Assembly: GCF_024519435.1 (NCBI RefSeq)
Contig: NZ_JALJRZ010000002.1
Span: 186,001 to 250,000 of the forward strand
Direction: 5' to 3'
DNA: 64,000 nt
DNA from: Terrabacter sp. Ter38
GTDB taxonomy: Bacteria > Actinomycetota > Actinomycetes > Actinomycetales > Dermatophilaceae
A program made the translations under genes and the position numbers. Positions 17,236-25,927 of this stretch are shown piece by piece (position 1 is the first letter of the stretch; the number at the start of each line of letters is the position of its first letter). Below the pieces are notes generated by a model. The model was not told the DNA's origin. It ran no database searches and was given only the letters and a program-made list of their open reading frames with translations.

Positions 17236-18144
17236 TCAGGAGCGCCGCGCGGTCCGCGCCAGCCAGGCGAGCGCGTCCTCGGCGGTGCGGAGCACGGAGA
17301 TGTGGCCGTCGAGCGGCTGGAGCCACAGGTCGGCGTCGGGGATGGCGCTCGCGAGCCACTGCCCGTGCGAGGCCGGCACGATCCGGTCCGCTCCACCGTG
17401 CACGACGAGGGTCGGCGCCGACACCGCGCCCGGCTCGAAGCCCCAGTCGGAGACGTACGCCAGGTCGTCGTCGATGAGGGCCGCGGGACCTGCAGCGAGG
17501 GCGGGTCCGACGACGGAGCCGAACCAGCCCCACGGCCCGGAGAAGGCCTCCCCATCGGCTTCCACGAAGCCGCTGTCGATCTCACCCTCCGGCACCTGTG
17601 CGGCGGCGGCCTCGTGCGCCTCCTTGGCCTCGCGACCAGCTGCCGCAGCGCGGAGGGAGGCCTCGCCGCCTGGCGCCATGCCGGCGAAGAACGCCAGCCC
17701 GGAGGCACGGAAAGGCGCGACCGCAGAGACGCTCACGACGGAACGTACCCGGTCACCGAGCAGTGCTCCCGACGCGAGGGCATGCGTGCCGCCGCCCGAG
17801 TGCCCCATCACTGCGAAGGTCGCCACACCGAGGTGGTCGGCGACGGTTGCGACGTCCCGCGCTGCCGAGGCGATGTCGCGGCCGGGTCGCGGCGTCGACC
17901 CGCCGTAGCCCGGCCGGTCGTAGGACACCCAGCGGATGCCGAGCCGGGCCGCGGCGTCGAAGAGCGGCCGGGGCGGTGCACCGATGTTGGGCGTGCCGTG
18001 GTGCCACACGACGACGAGCGGCTCGACGCCGAGCCCCTCGGCGTCACCCAGGGCGCCGGTGTCGTAGACATGGAGCACGTGCCCGTCGCCGAGGTCGACG
18101 TCGCTCTCGGTGACGGCGCTCGGGGCGGCTGGGGTGTCGCTCAC
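17236..18144 (-). CDS. alpha/beta hydrolase
   Basis: A 302-residue alpha/beta-hydrolase. The oxyanion-hole motif is HHGTPN, the nucleophile elbow is GHSGGG, the acid is probably in GGADRIV, and the catalytic His is in DGHISVL. Topology and length fit the Abhydrolase_6 group (epoxide hydrolase, esterase or dehalogenase-like). The substrate cannot be inferred. The start overlaps the stop of the sigma-factor gene by four bases, so it is the last gene of the DGPF-ECF42-hydrolase operon and may be a target of that sigma system. Confidence 0.88.
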   Translation of the reverse strand: MSDTPAAPSAVTESDVDLGDGHVLHVYDTGALGDAEGLGVEPLVVVWHHGTPNIGAPPRPLFDAAARLGIRWVSYDRPGYGGSTPRPGRDIASAARDVATVADHLGVATFAVMGHSGGGTHALASGALLGDRVRSVVSVSAVAPFRASGLAFFAGMAPGGEASLRAAAAGREAKEAHEAAAAQVPEGEIDSGFVEADGEAFSGPWGWFGSVVGPALAAGPAALIDDDLAYVSDWGFEPGAVSAPTLVVHGGADRIVPASHGQWLASAIPDADLWLQPLDGHISVLRTAEDALAWLARTARRS

Positions 18145-19364
18145 AGGGCTTCGGCCTTTCGTCGGAGGTGGTCCTGCTCGGGGATGCTCGTCGTGAGGCG
18201 GGAGGCGAGCAGGTAGCTGTCGCGAGCCCCGGCGGCGTCACCCGACCTCTCGAGCAGGTGGGCGCGCACCGCGTGCAGCCGGTGGTGTCGGGCGAGCCGC
18301 TTGTCCTGCTCGAGGCCGTCCAGCACGGCGAGCCCGGCGGCAGGCCCCTCGACCATGGCGAGCGCGACGGCGCGGTTGAGCGTCACGACCGGCCCGGGCG
18401 CGAGCTGCTCGAGCAGCCCGTAGAGGGCCAGCACCTGCTCCCAGTCCGTCTGTGCCGCCGTCGGCGCCTCATCGTGCACGGCGGCGATCGCCGCCTGCAC
18501 CTGGTAGGGCCCGAGCCGGGTCTGCGTCAGGGCGTCGGTCACGAGGGCGACGCCCTCCCGGATGTATGCCGTGTCCCACCGCGCGCGGTCCTGCTCGGCG
18601 AGCGGCACGAGCTCACCCGCGTCGTTCGTCCGGGCCGGGCGCCGAGCCTCGGTGAGCAGCATGAGAGCGAGCAGGCCGGCGACCTCGCCGTCGTCGGGCA
18701 GGAGGGCGTGCGCCTGGCGCGTGAGGCGGATCGCCTCAGTCGTCAGGTCGATCCGGTGCAGAGTGTCTCCGCCGCTCGTCGTGTGTCCCTCGGTGAAGAC
18801 GAGGTAGAGGACGTGCAGCACCTCGCGCAGCCGCTCGGGCACGTCCTCGGGAGGCGGCATCCGGAACTCGGCACCCGACTCACGGATCCGCTGCTTGGCC
18901 CGGCTGATCCGCTGCGCCATGGTCGCCTCCGGCACGAGGAAGGCACGGGCGATCTGAGCCGTCGTCAGGCCGCCGACCGCCCTGAGGGTCAAGGCGATCC
19001 GTGACGCCGGGGGCAACACCGGGTGGCAGCAGAGGAGGAGGAGCGTCAGGGTGTCGTCGCGGTCACCCGGCCCGACGGCATACGGCGCGGGGGCGACGAG
19101 GTCGTCGGCCGGAACGCGACTCGCGTCCGCCAGCTCACGACGCTCCCGTGCCTCGTCGCTGCGCAGGCCGTCGATGAGGCGACGCGAGCCGACCCGGATG
19201 AGCCACGCCTTGGGGTCGTCCGGCACGCCCTCCTCGGGCCACTGCGCTGCCGCGGCCAGGAGCGCCTCCTGGGCGGCCTCCTCGGCACGGTCGAAGTCCC
19301 GGTAGCGACGCACGAGCGCCCCGATGACCTGCGGCGTCACGCTGCGCCACAGGTCGTCGGTCAC
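18141..19364 (-). CDS. ECF42-type RNA polymerase sigma factor with C-terminal TPR-like extension
   Basis: A 407-residue sigma-70 family protein. Region 2 spans about 1-75 (VIGALVRRYRDFDRAEEAAQEALLAA, KAWLIRVGSRRLID) and region 4 about 110-165 (LTLRAVGGLTTAQIARAFLVPEATMAQRISRAK). The remaining 230 residues are the helical extension typical of ECF group 42, which usually lacks an anti-sigma factor and depends on this extension. The YGLLEQLAPGPVVTLNRAVA segment is diagnostic. The upstream DGPF gene is the conserved partner. Start: two adjacent GTG codons (19367, 19364); I used the second, which gives VTDDLW. Confidence 0.9.
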   Translation of the reverse strand: MTDDLWRSVTPQVIGALVRRYRDFDRAEEAAQEALLAAAAQWPEEGVPDDPKAWLIRVGSRRLIDGLRSDEARERRELADASRVPADDLVAPAPYAVGPGDRDDTLTLLLLCCHPVLPPASRIALTLRAVGGLTTAQIARAFLVPEATMAQRISRAKQRIRESGAEFRMPPPEDVPERLREVLHVLYLVFTEGHTTSGGDTLHRIDLTTEAIRLTRQAHALLPDDGEVAGLLALMLLTEARRPARTNDAGELVPLAEQDRARWDTAYIREGVALVTDALTQTRLGPYQVQAAIAAVHDEAPTAAQTDWEQVLALYGLLEQLAPGPVVTLNRAVALAMVEGPAAGLAVLDGLEQDKRLARHHRLHAVRAHLLERSGDAAGARDSYLLASRLTTSIPEQDHLRRKAEAL

Positions 19365-19392
19365 CACGGATCCGCCCACGTCACCAGCCTTC

Positions 19393-19788
19393 TCAGAGGT
19401 CCTCGGCCGATCCGCCCATGAGCGGGCGCACCTCGACGGCAGCGAACCGGGCGTCGGGGAAGCGTCCCGCGATCTCTTCGGCCCGCTCGGGAGTCGCACA
19501 GTCGACGATGACGTAGCCGGCCATCTGCTCCTTCGACTCTACGAAGGGACCGTCGGTGACAAGGCTCTCGCCATCGCGCACCCGCACGCTCCGGGCCGTC
19601 AGCGGGTCCGCGAGCGCCTGCGCTGTCACTAGCTCACCCGACTCGCTGATCTCGCCCATGAGCTCCTCGAAGTCGCGCAGCATCCCGGCGCGCTCGTCGT
19701 CGGTCATGGCCGCGGCCTCGGGCGTGCGCAGGAAGATCGGGTGCCCCCACGACTGCGGGTGGCTCCAGATCATGAGCAGGTACTTCAC
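19393..19788 (-). CDS. DGPF domain (YciI-related) protein
   Basis: A 131-residue protein with a YCII-like ferredoxin fold. It begins MKYLLMIW and carries TDGPFVESKEQMAGYVIVDC, the DGPF motif that names the family, and ends with VEVRPLMGG. DGPF genes are the hallmark neighbours of ECF42 sigma factors and are among their targets. The GTG start at 19788 follows AAGGAG with five bases between. A likely ECF42-type promoter is 57 bases upstream. Its biochemical role is unknown. Confidence 0.92.
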   Translation of the reverse strand: MKYLLMIWSHPQSWGHPIFLRTPEAAAMTDDERAGMLRDFEELMGEISESGELVTAQALADPLTARSVRVRDGESLVTDGPFVESKEQMAGYVIVDCATPERAEEIAGRFPDARFAAVEVRPLMGGSAEDL

Positions 19789-19844
19789 GTCGACTCCTTC
19801 GTCCTGGCGCCGTCGTGGCGGCCGGTTCACGTCTCGTCAGGGAC

Positions 19845-19871
19845 GTCGGAGCCGTGGCCGCGATCTCGACA
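19845..19871 (-). promoter_or_regulatory. candidate ECF42-type promoter of the DGPF-sigma operon
   Basis: On the minus strand TGTCGA (19871-19866) is followed after 17 bases by CGAC (19848-19845). This matches the published ECF42 pattern, TGTCGA at -35 and CGA(T/C) at -10, and would start RNA about 50 bases before the GTG. It predicts autoregulation of the operon. Confidence 0.6.
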
Positions 19872-19926
19872 CCGCCACCGACCCTTCCACAGTCAGGTGC
19901 GGCGGGGGCCGCGGTAGCGTCGCAGC

Positions 19927-21060
19927 GTGTCCGCCGCCAGCCGCCCGACCGGTCCCCCGACGGCCCTCGACGAGCGCGCCGCCGAGGCCGAGCGGTCCGT
20001 CTCGTCGCTCTTCGCCGGGCGCCTCGGGCGTATGCCGCTGACGCACCTCGCGCGCATCGTGCACCCCGCGCCCCCCGGGTCACGGACGTTCGGCGGCCTG
20101 CGCGGAGCGTGGCACTACTGGTGGCAAGCGCACTACCTCGACGCCGTCGTCGACGCCGGCCTCCGTGCCCTGCGCACCGGCGACCCGGCCGGCGCGGACC
20201 TCCGGGCCCGCCAGGGTGACCGGCTGCTCGCGACGATCCGGCTGCGCAACCGGGTGCGATGGGTCAACGACTTCTACGACGACATGGCCTGGCTCGCGCT
20301 GGCCTCCGGGCGGCTGCAGGACCTGCACGACGAGATCGGGCGCACCGCGCGCGGCCGACGCCTCCGCTCGGCCGGCCGCCACCTCACGGCGCAGCTGCGG
20401 TCGGCGCACACGGACGACCTCGGGGGCGGCCTCTTCTGGAGCCGGGACCGCGACTTCAAGAACAGTCCCGCGACGGGCCCGGCCGCGCTGCACCTGGCCC
20501 GTCTCGGCGACACGGACGAGGCTCGCCGGCTCGTCGACTGGCTCTACGCGCGCCTGTGGTCGCTGGAGACCGGACTCGTGCTCGACGGCATCCGGCTCCT
20601 GGGTGGGGAGGAGGTGCTCGTCCCCGACGTGTGGTCGTACAACCAGGGCACGGTGCTCGGCGCGCTCGTGACGCTCGGGGACGACCAGAGCCTCGCGCGG
20701 GCGGCCGCGCTCGTCGCCGCGGTGGACGCGCGGCTGACGACCGAGGTCGGTGGCGCCCGGGTGCTTCGGACGCACGGCGGCGGCGACGGCGGCCTCTTCA
20801 CCGGGATCCTCGTGCGCTACCTCGCGCTCGCCGCGAACGTCCCGGCCCTCGCCCCGGAGGCGCGGGAGACCGCACGGCGGCTCGTCACCGGCACGGCCGA
20901 CGCGCTGTGGACCGGTCGCGGCAGCCTGCGGGTCGCGGGTCGGCGTGACCCGTCGGTCTTCCCCGTCGAACCCGCCGGACACGCGCCCGCGCCACCGCTC
21001 GAGCTGTCGCCGCAGCTGCAGGCCTGGACCGTCCTCGAGGCGGCCGCCGCGCTCCACTGA
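19927..21060 (+). CDS. glycoside hydrolase family 76 (alpha-1,6-mannanase-like)
   Basis: A 377-residue protein with GH76 features: a WHYWWQAHYLDAVVDA stretch, the FYDDMAWLALA segment carrying the two adjacent Asp residues that act as nucleophile and acid/base in GH76, GGGLFWSRDRDFKNSPATGPAALHLARLG, and DVWSYNQGTVLGALV. The family hydrolyses alpha-1,6-mannosidic bonds, for example in mannan or lipomannan. There is no signal peptide, which is unusual for a polysaccharidase and suggests action on imported or internal glycans. GTG start at 19927; divergent from the DGPF gene. Confidence 0.88.
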   Translation: MSAASRPTGPPTALDERAAEAERSVSSLFAGRLGRMPLTHLARIVHPAPPGSRTFGGLRGAWHYWWQAHYLDAVVDAGLRALRTGDPAGADLRARQGDRLLATIRLRNRVRWVNDFYDDMAWLALASGRLQDLHDEIGRTARGRRLRSAGRHLTAQLRSAHTDDLGGGLFWSRDRDFKNSPATGPAALHLARLGDTDEARRLVDWLYARLWSLETGLVLDGIRLLGGEEVLVPDVWSYNQGTVLGALVTLGDDQSLARAAALVAAVDARLTTEVGGARVLRTHGGGDGGLFTGILVRYLALAANVPALAPEARETARRLVTGTADALWTGRGSLRVAGRRDPSVFPVEPAGHAPAPPLELSPQLQAWTVLEAAAALH

Positions 21061-21141
21061 CCGCGTCGGGAAGGTCTCGGATCGGGCACGAAGGCTGGGA
21101 GCGGGCTGGGAATCCCGCCTCCCACGGGTGAGACTCGAGAC

Positions 21142-22230
21142 GTGCGCACCCCACGAGCCCTCGCCGTCGGCCTCAACGCCGCGCTGCTGCTCGGCGCCTG
21201 CTCGACCGGGGGGCCCACCGACGACCGAGGGGGCGGCACGACGGGAGCCGGCCCGACGGCATACGCCAGCGCGTCGAGCGCTCCGTCCCCGGCGCCCTCC
21301 ACGACGGCAGCGGAGCAGACCCCGACACCCGGTCCGACCAGCACGCCGAAGCCCGCGCCCGATCCGGCGTCGATCGCGGCGCTCATCGCGATGCAGTACG
21401 ACGGCGGCAACCTCCGGCTCGGGCGCGAGCGCGGCAGCACCGACGCGTACCGGCAGTACTTCGCGACCTACGAGAGCAACGGGCTGACGATCTCGGGGCG
21501 CATCAACATCCCGCGCGGCACGGGCCCGTTCCCGGCTGTCGTCCTCGCGCACGGCTACGTCGACCCCGCGGTCTACACGAACGGCGAGACCATGCTCCGC
21601 GAGCGCGACCACCTCGCGCGGCAGGGCTACGTCACGCTGCACATCGACTACCGCAACCACGCGCAGTCCGACACGGACCCGCGCAACGACGCCAACCTCC
21701 GAGCGGGCTACGCGGTCGATGCCATCAACGCCGGGCTGGCGCTCAAGAAGGCGCAGGTGGTCGACCCCGACCGCGTCGCGCTCATCGGCCGGTCGATGGG
21801 CGGCGGGGTCGTCTACACCGCCCTGGTCGTACGCCCGGGGCTCTTCCGCGCGGCCGTGGCCTACGCGCCGGTCAGCTCCGACACCGTCGACAACTTCGAC
21901 AAGTGGGTGCGGCGCGACGCCTCCCGCTCGGGCGCGGCCCGCGCCGTCATCGGCCGCCTGGGCACTCCCGAGGCGAAGCCGGCGGCCTGGGCGGCGACGA
22001 GCCCGCGCACCTATTTCGGCCGCATCACCGAGCCGCTCCTCATCCACCACGGCACCGCCGACGAGGACTGCCCGCTGTCGTGGTCGCGCGAGTCCGTCGC
22101 GGCGCTGAAGGCCGAGGGCAAGGACGTCGAGCTGCGCATCTATCCCGGCGGGCGGCACACGCTGACGTCCCCGCAGTGGGACACCTCGATCCGCCGCACC
22201 GAGGCCTTCCTCGCCGAGCACCTGGGCTGA
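21142..22230 (+). CDS. alpha/beta hydrolase lipoprotein (prolyl-oligopeptidase type)
   Basis: A 362-residue secreted protein. Lipobox LLGAC near residue 20 predicts lipid anchoring, followed by a Thr/Pro/Ser-rich spacer to about residue 75. The catalytic domain has LAHGYVDP (oxyanion), the nucleophile elbow GRSMGGGV, an Asp in HGTADEDCP, and His in GGRHTL, which fits peptidase S9 / dienelactone-hydrolase-like enzymes. It may be a surface peptidase or esterase. It stands alone, 81 bases after the GH76 gene, and converges with the amidohydrolase gene. Confidence 0.87.
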   Translation: MRTPRALAVGLNAALLLGACSTGGPTDDRGGGTTGAGPTAYASASSAPSPAPSTTAAEQTPTPGPTSTPKPAPDPASIAALIAMQYDGGNLRLGRERGSTDAYRQYFATYESNGLTISGRINIPRGTGPFPAVVLAHGYVDPAVYTNGETMLRERDHLARQGYVTLHIDYRNHAQSDTDPRNDANLRAGYAVDAINAGLALKKAQVVDPDRVALIGRSMGGGVVYTALVVRPGLFRAAVAYAPVSSDTVDNFDKWVRRDASRSGAARAVIGRLGTPEAKPAAWAATSPRTYFGRITEPLLIHHGTADEDCPLSWSRESVAALKAEGKDVELRIYPGGRHTLTSPQWDTSIRRTEAFLAEHLG

Positions 22231-22250
22231 CGCCGAGCGGGCTCGCCGGG

Positions 22251-23168
22251 CTACGTGGTAGGTAGGCCCAGCAGGCGGGCGCCGTTGTGCCAGAGCACGG
22301 CTCGCATCCAGTCGTCGCCGAGGTCGAGACGGGCGAGCGCGTCGACCTGGTGGGCGTAGGGGTAGGGGATGCTCGGGAAGTCCGAGCCGAGCACGACCCG
22401 GTCGCGCAGCCCGCCGAGACGGTCGACGTAGCCGTCCGGGAAGGGCGCGAATCGGTTCGTGAAGTCCGTGCCGCTCATCGTCGTGTCGAGGTGGACGCCG
22501 GCGAACTCGTCGGCGAGGTCGGCGAACTCGTGGTACTCCGGCATGCCGAGGTGGGCGACGACGAGGACGAGGTCGGGGTGCCTGCGCAGCACCTCACGCA
22601 CCGCTCCCGGGCCGGTGTGGGTGCCGCGGATGGGCGCCGATCCGGCGTGGACGACGACGGGCACGCGGGCGGCCTCGAGCCGCACCCACGCCGGGTCGAG
22701 CCGGTCGTCGTCCGGGGTGAAGTCCCCGACCTGGACGTGGATCTTGAAGAGGCTCGCCCCCGCGTCCAGGGCAGCCGCCACCTGGTGACCCACGTCCGGC
22801 TCCGGGTAGAACGTCGCGCAGTGCACGGCGTCGGGCACCCTCCGGGCGAAGTCGGCACACCACTCGTTGAGCCACGTCGCCATGCCGGGCTTGTGCGGGT
22901 AGACGAGAGCCGGGATCGCCCGGAGCCCGAGAGCGCGCAGCGTCGCCAGACGCGTCGGCTCGTCGTCGCGGTACGTGATCGGCCACGGCGCGCCGTAGTG
23001 CGTCTCGGCGTCGTCGAAGTAGGCCCACACCTTCCGCTGCATGGCGTCGGGCAGGAAGTGCACGTGGACGTCGGCGAGCCCCGGCAGTCCGAGGGAGCGC
23101 ACGTAGGCCGGCACGTCCGCGTCCGTCGCCGGGCCCGGCGTCGTGCGGGGCGGGTCAGAGGTCGTCAT
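22251..23168 (-). CDS. amidohydrolase (amidohydro_2, TIM-like metal-dependent)
   Basis: A 305-residue protein with the TIM-barrel amidohydrolase pattern: DVHVHFLP (first metal ligands), FKIHVQVG, VVHAGSAPIRG, VVAHLGMPEYHEF and LGSDFPSIPYPY. This matches the Amidohydro_2 group that includes decarboxylases and lactonases. The metal and substrate cannot be told. It is convergent with the hydrolase lipoprotein, with 20 bases between the stops. A 230-base gap on the other side holds no gene I can support. Confidence 0.9.
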   Translation of the reverse strand: MTTSDPPRTTPGPATDADVPAYVRSLGLPGLADVHVHFLPDAMQRKVWAYFDDAETHYGAPWPITYRDDEPTRLATLRALGLRAIPALVYPHKPGMATWLNEWCADFARRVPDAVHCATFYPEPDVGHQVAAALDAGASLFKIHVQVGDFTPDDDRLDPAWVRLEAARVPVVVHAGSAPIRGTHTGPGAVREVLRRHPDLVLVVAHLGMPEYHEFADLADEFAGVHLDTTMSGTDFTNRFAPFPDGYVDRLGGLRDRVVLGSDFPSIPYPYAHQVDALARLDLGDDWMRAVLWHNGARLLGLPTT

Positions 23169-23400
23169 CGTCTGGCAGCGTAGGTCAGGCCGGTCGCCCT
23201 CGCCGGGGGGCGCTCAGTCCCGAGGCACGGTCAGGACGTCTCCGACCCACGAGCGGTCGTCGAGGCCGTCGAGCGCGGCGCCGGCGTGGGTCGCGGGAGC
23301 TCGGGGGCATGGCCCACCCAGTCCACCTCGCGCGCCCGCCGACGCAGAGCGCGCCGCCGCCTGACCGGCAGCGGCGCGCTCGACACGGAGCGGAAAGGAG

Positions 23401-24735
23401 TCAGCCGGCGAGAGCCCCCATCGGGTCCCAGGCGGGGAGGACGATCGGGTCGCGGGTCAGCGCCTCCTGCAGCTCTGCGGGCAGCGCGTCGCGGCGCACG
23501 GCGACCTCGAAGACGAACTCGGCGAACCACGAGTCGTTCATCGTCATGAAGCCCTTGTCGCCCTTCTCGGTGCCCCAGCTGTTCTCGACGCGCCAGCGAC
23601 GCGGGACGTCGTCGAGCAGGTCGACGCCGGTGAAGAGCATGGCGTGCGTCATGAGGGACTCGTGGTGCAGCAGGCGGTCGGCCTTGCCGAGGCTCGGCTC
23701 CGTGCCGTAGATCGCGGCGCGGTCGAAGAGGCCGGCGTCCCAGAGGCCGAGGGTCGGGTTGGACATCTGGCCGGTGTCGCACCCGAACCAGACCGGCTCG
23801 CCGCCGACGATCGCCTGTGCCGCAAGGGACTTCATGAGATCCGGCTCGACGTTGAGGTAGGTGACTGGCGGCGCCCCGACGACGTTCCCGAGGTGCTCGA
23901 CGGTGAACGTGCGCCCGTAGGGGCTGCTCGCGCGAGGGTCGTTGACGAGGCACACGTAGTCCTCGAGCGGCACCGTGACGTAGCGCTCGGCGAACTCGAG
24001 GGGCGTCATCGTGCCGTCGCGGTGGAAGCCGCCGTCGGTGTCCTTCCACTGCCACACGAACGACTCCGGCGGCGTGCCGAGGTGGATGCAGAGGAGCCGG
24101 TGGACCGTCGCGAGCACCTGCTCCTTGGCGTCCTGGAGGTCGTCGGCGTCTGCGCCGTCGGCTGCCCTGGCCCGCAGGTCACGGGCGGACTGGCGCAGGA
24201 TCGTGCTGAGGTCGCGGTTCATCTGTCCGGTGTTGCTCGAGCTCTTCGTCTCGGGCATCGCGACCTTCGGCACCAGGCCGTGCTTGACGACGAGCGCGAC
24301 GAACATGTTCCACTGCCCGCCGTCCTCGGCCGGCGTGGCGAGCAGGTGCGCCACGGTGCGGTCGTCGACGTCACGGTCGGACGTCGCGATGACGGACTCG
24401 AGCCAGTGGTTGGCCTTCTCGAACTTGTCCCAGAAGAGGAGGTGGTTCTGCGAGAACTCGAAGTCCTTGACCTTGAGCTTCTCGCGGGCGCTCGCGCGCA
24501 GCAGGTTGGTCCCGGCGAAGAGCCAGCACCGGCCGCTCTTCTCCTGGGAGGTCGCGGTCCAGTCGTCGAGGAGGTTCGAGACCGAGTGGTCGATGCCCGT
24601 CACCACCCGGCGGTCGAGCGCGATCTCGTCGACCGACGTCGTCGTGACGGCGTTCTGGAGCATTCGTGCGGTGGGGTCGGCCTCGAACGCCTTCGTGAGG
24701 CGCTCGACGAGGTCGGGGGCGAGGTCGCGCGGCAT
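23401..24735 (-). CDS. pepC: aminopeptidase C / bleomycin hydrolase (peptidase C1B)
   Basis: A 444-residue cysteine peptidase. The active site is complete: Gln and Cys in SQEKSGRCWLFAG, His in THAMLFTGVD, and Asn in RVENSWG. QNHLLFWDKFEKANHWLE is typical of the bleomycin hydrolase family, which forms hexameric cytoplasmic aminopeptidases with the active sites inside. The C-terminus (PAWDPMGALAG) fits the family, where the last residues sit in the active-site cleft. AAGGAG lies seven bases before the ATG. It is monocistronic. Confidence 0.93.
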   Translation of the reverse strand: MPRDLAPDLVERLTKAFEADPTARMLQNAVTTTSVDEIALDRRVVTGIDHSVSNLLDDWTATSQEKSGRCWLFAGTNLLRASAREKLKVKDFEFSQNHLLFWDKFEKANHWLESVIATSDRDVDDRTVAHLLATPAEDGGQWNMFVALVVKHGLVPKVAMPETKSSSNTGQMNRDLSTILRQSARDLRARAADGADADDLQDAKEQVLATVHRLLCIHLGTPPESFVWQWKDTDGGFHRDGTMTPLEFAERYVTVPLEDYVCLVNDPRASSPYGRTFTVEHLGNVVGAPPVTYLNVEPDLMKSLAAQAIVGGEPVWFGCDTGQMSNPTLGLWDAGLFDRAAIYGTEPSLGKADRLLHHESLMTHAMLFTGVDLLDDVPRRWRVENSWGTEKGDKGFMTMNDSWFAEFVFEVAVRRDALPAELQEALTRDPIVLPAWDPMGALAG

Positions 24736-24918
24736 GGGCCACTCCTTCGAGCTTCTCGGGATCCCAACATCGTATGCCGCCCCGCCGGTCCCCACCCCGG
24801 CCCGGCTCCAGCACGCCCTTGGCAGCGCACGCACCGTCGTCGCGGATCTCGTCGGCGTGGTCGCTGTCGGCCGCCCTGCTCAAGTCATGAGCGGCCCCAC
24901 CACTCACCGGGCCAGAGG

Positions 24919-25839
24919 TCAGGGCGCCATGAGGGCCATGATGGCCGCCGAGGCCGCGAGCTGGCCGGACGCCGCCGCAGCGACGACCGAGGCCATCGGC
25001 ATCGGGTACGCGGGCAGGTGCGCCATGTCACCCGCACAGAGGACCCGCTCCCGGCTCGACCGGGCGAACTCGTCGACCCGCACGGCGCCGGACGGGTTGA
25101 GCTCGAGTCCCAGCTGCTCGGCGAAGGGCGCCGACTGGCTCAGCTCCGGCTTCACGAAGAGCCCGGCCACCTGCTCGGTCGTCCCGACGGGCACCTGCTC
25201 GCCGTCAGCACCCGCGAGCACCACGCGTACGCCCCCGCCGTGCCGCTCGGCCGAGACGACGCGCTCGGTGCGGACGGTGGTCCCCACGGGGAGACCGTCG
25301 GGCACGGCGTCTCCGTCGGTGAGCACGACGATCTCGGACGCGATGCGTCCGAGCAGGCCCGACAGGTGCGGGGCGATGGTCGCCCCGAGGATGCCGACAC
25401 GCTGACCGCTGAGCTCGTGGCCGTGACAGAAGGGACAGTGCGCGACGAGGTCGCCCCACAACGCGTCCAGCCCGGGCACGGGCGGGAGGGTGTCACGGAC
25501 GCCGGTGGCGAGGACGAGGGCCCGCGCCGTCACGGCCGTGCCGTCGGCCACGTGCAGCCGGAACAGCCCGTCGACCTCCTCGACCGCCTCGACGCGCTGC
25601 TCCCGCACGCTCACGGCGTCGTATGCCGTGAGCTGCTTTCGCGCGTCGGCGCGGAAGTCCGCCGGCGGAGTGCCGTCGTGGGCCACGACGTTGTGCATGT
25701 GGCTGACCCTGGCGTTGCGGTAGGTGCCGTCGTCGAAGAGGACGGCGTCGCGGTGGACGCGACCGAGGGTGAGTGCGGCCTGGAGGCCGGCGGGGCCTCC
25801 GCCGATGACGGCGACGTCGGTGTGCGTGCTGGCGCTCAT
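24919..25839 (-). CDS. thioredoxin-reductase-like NAD(P)/FAD-dependent oxidoreductase
   Basis: A 306-residue flavoprotein of the class II pyridine nucleotide-disulfide family. FAD binding: VIGGGPAGLQAALTLGR; redox-active pair: CPFCHGHE (CxxC); the NAD(P)-binding domain has GQRVGILGAT, in which the usual GxGxxA is altered; the second FAD contact is VLCAGDMA. Because of the modified NAD(P) motif and the extended CPFCHGHE it may belong to the thioredoxin-reductase-like enzymes that act on small substrates rather than on thioredoxin. It is divergent from a MerR gene whose start sits in a 20-bp palindrome, so it is probably the target. Confidence 0.9.
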   Translation of the reverse strand: MSASTHTDVAVIGGGPAGLQAALTLGRVHRDAVLFDDGTYRNARVSHMHNVVAHDGTPPADFRADARKQLTAYDAVSVREQRVEAVEEVDGLFRLHVADGTAVTARALVLATGVRDTLPPVPGLDALWGDLVAHCPFCHGHELSGQRVGILGATIAPHLSGLLGRIASEIVVLTDGDAVPDGLPVGTTVRTERVVSAERHGGGVRVVLAGADGEQVPVGTTEQVAGLFVKPELSQSAPFAEQLGLELNPSGAVRVDEFARSSRERVLCAGDMAHLPAYPMPMASVVAAAASGQLAASAAIMALMAP

Positions 25840-25907
25840 GGTGGCTCCTTGGGGATCGATCCGGCGACGGCTCGGAAGGCTCTGTGCCTGTTGCGATCCA
25901 GCGTGTA

Positions 25908-25927
25908 CCTTCATGTCGACATGAAGG
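25908..25927. promoter_or_regulatory. 20-bp perfect palindrome, probable MerR operator
   Basis: CCTTCATGTC is followed by its exact reverse complement, GACATGAAGG. It lies between the divergent flavoprotein and MerR genes and includes the MerR start codon. On the minus strand a TTGCCT hexamer overlapping it and a TACACG 17 bases further could form a promoter toward the flavoprotein gene. Confidence 0.75.

Noticed and set aside
23214..23290. Possible C-terminal gene fragment on the minus strand (AALDGLDDRSWVGDVLTV...)
   Set aside because: It reads like protein for about 25 codons, but there is no start, no upstream homology and no family I can name; it may be chance.
24736..24918. Small gene between pepC and the flavoprotein
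   Set aside because: Several short frames are open on both strands, none with a ribosome site or recognisable sequence.
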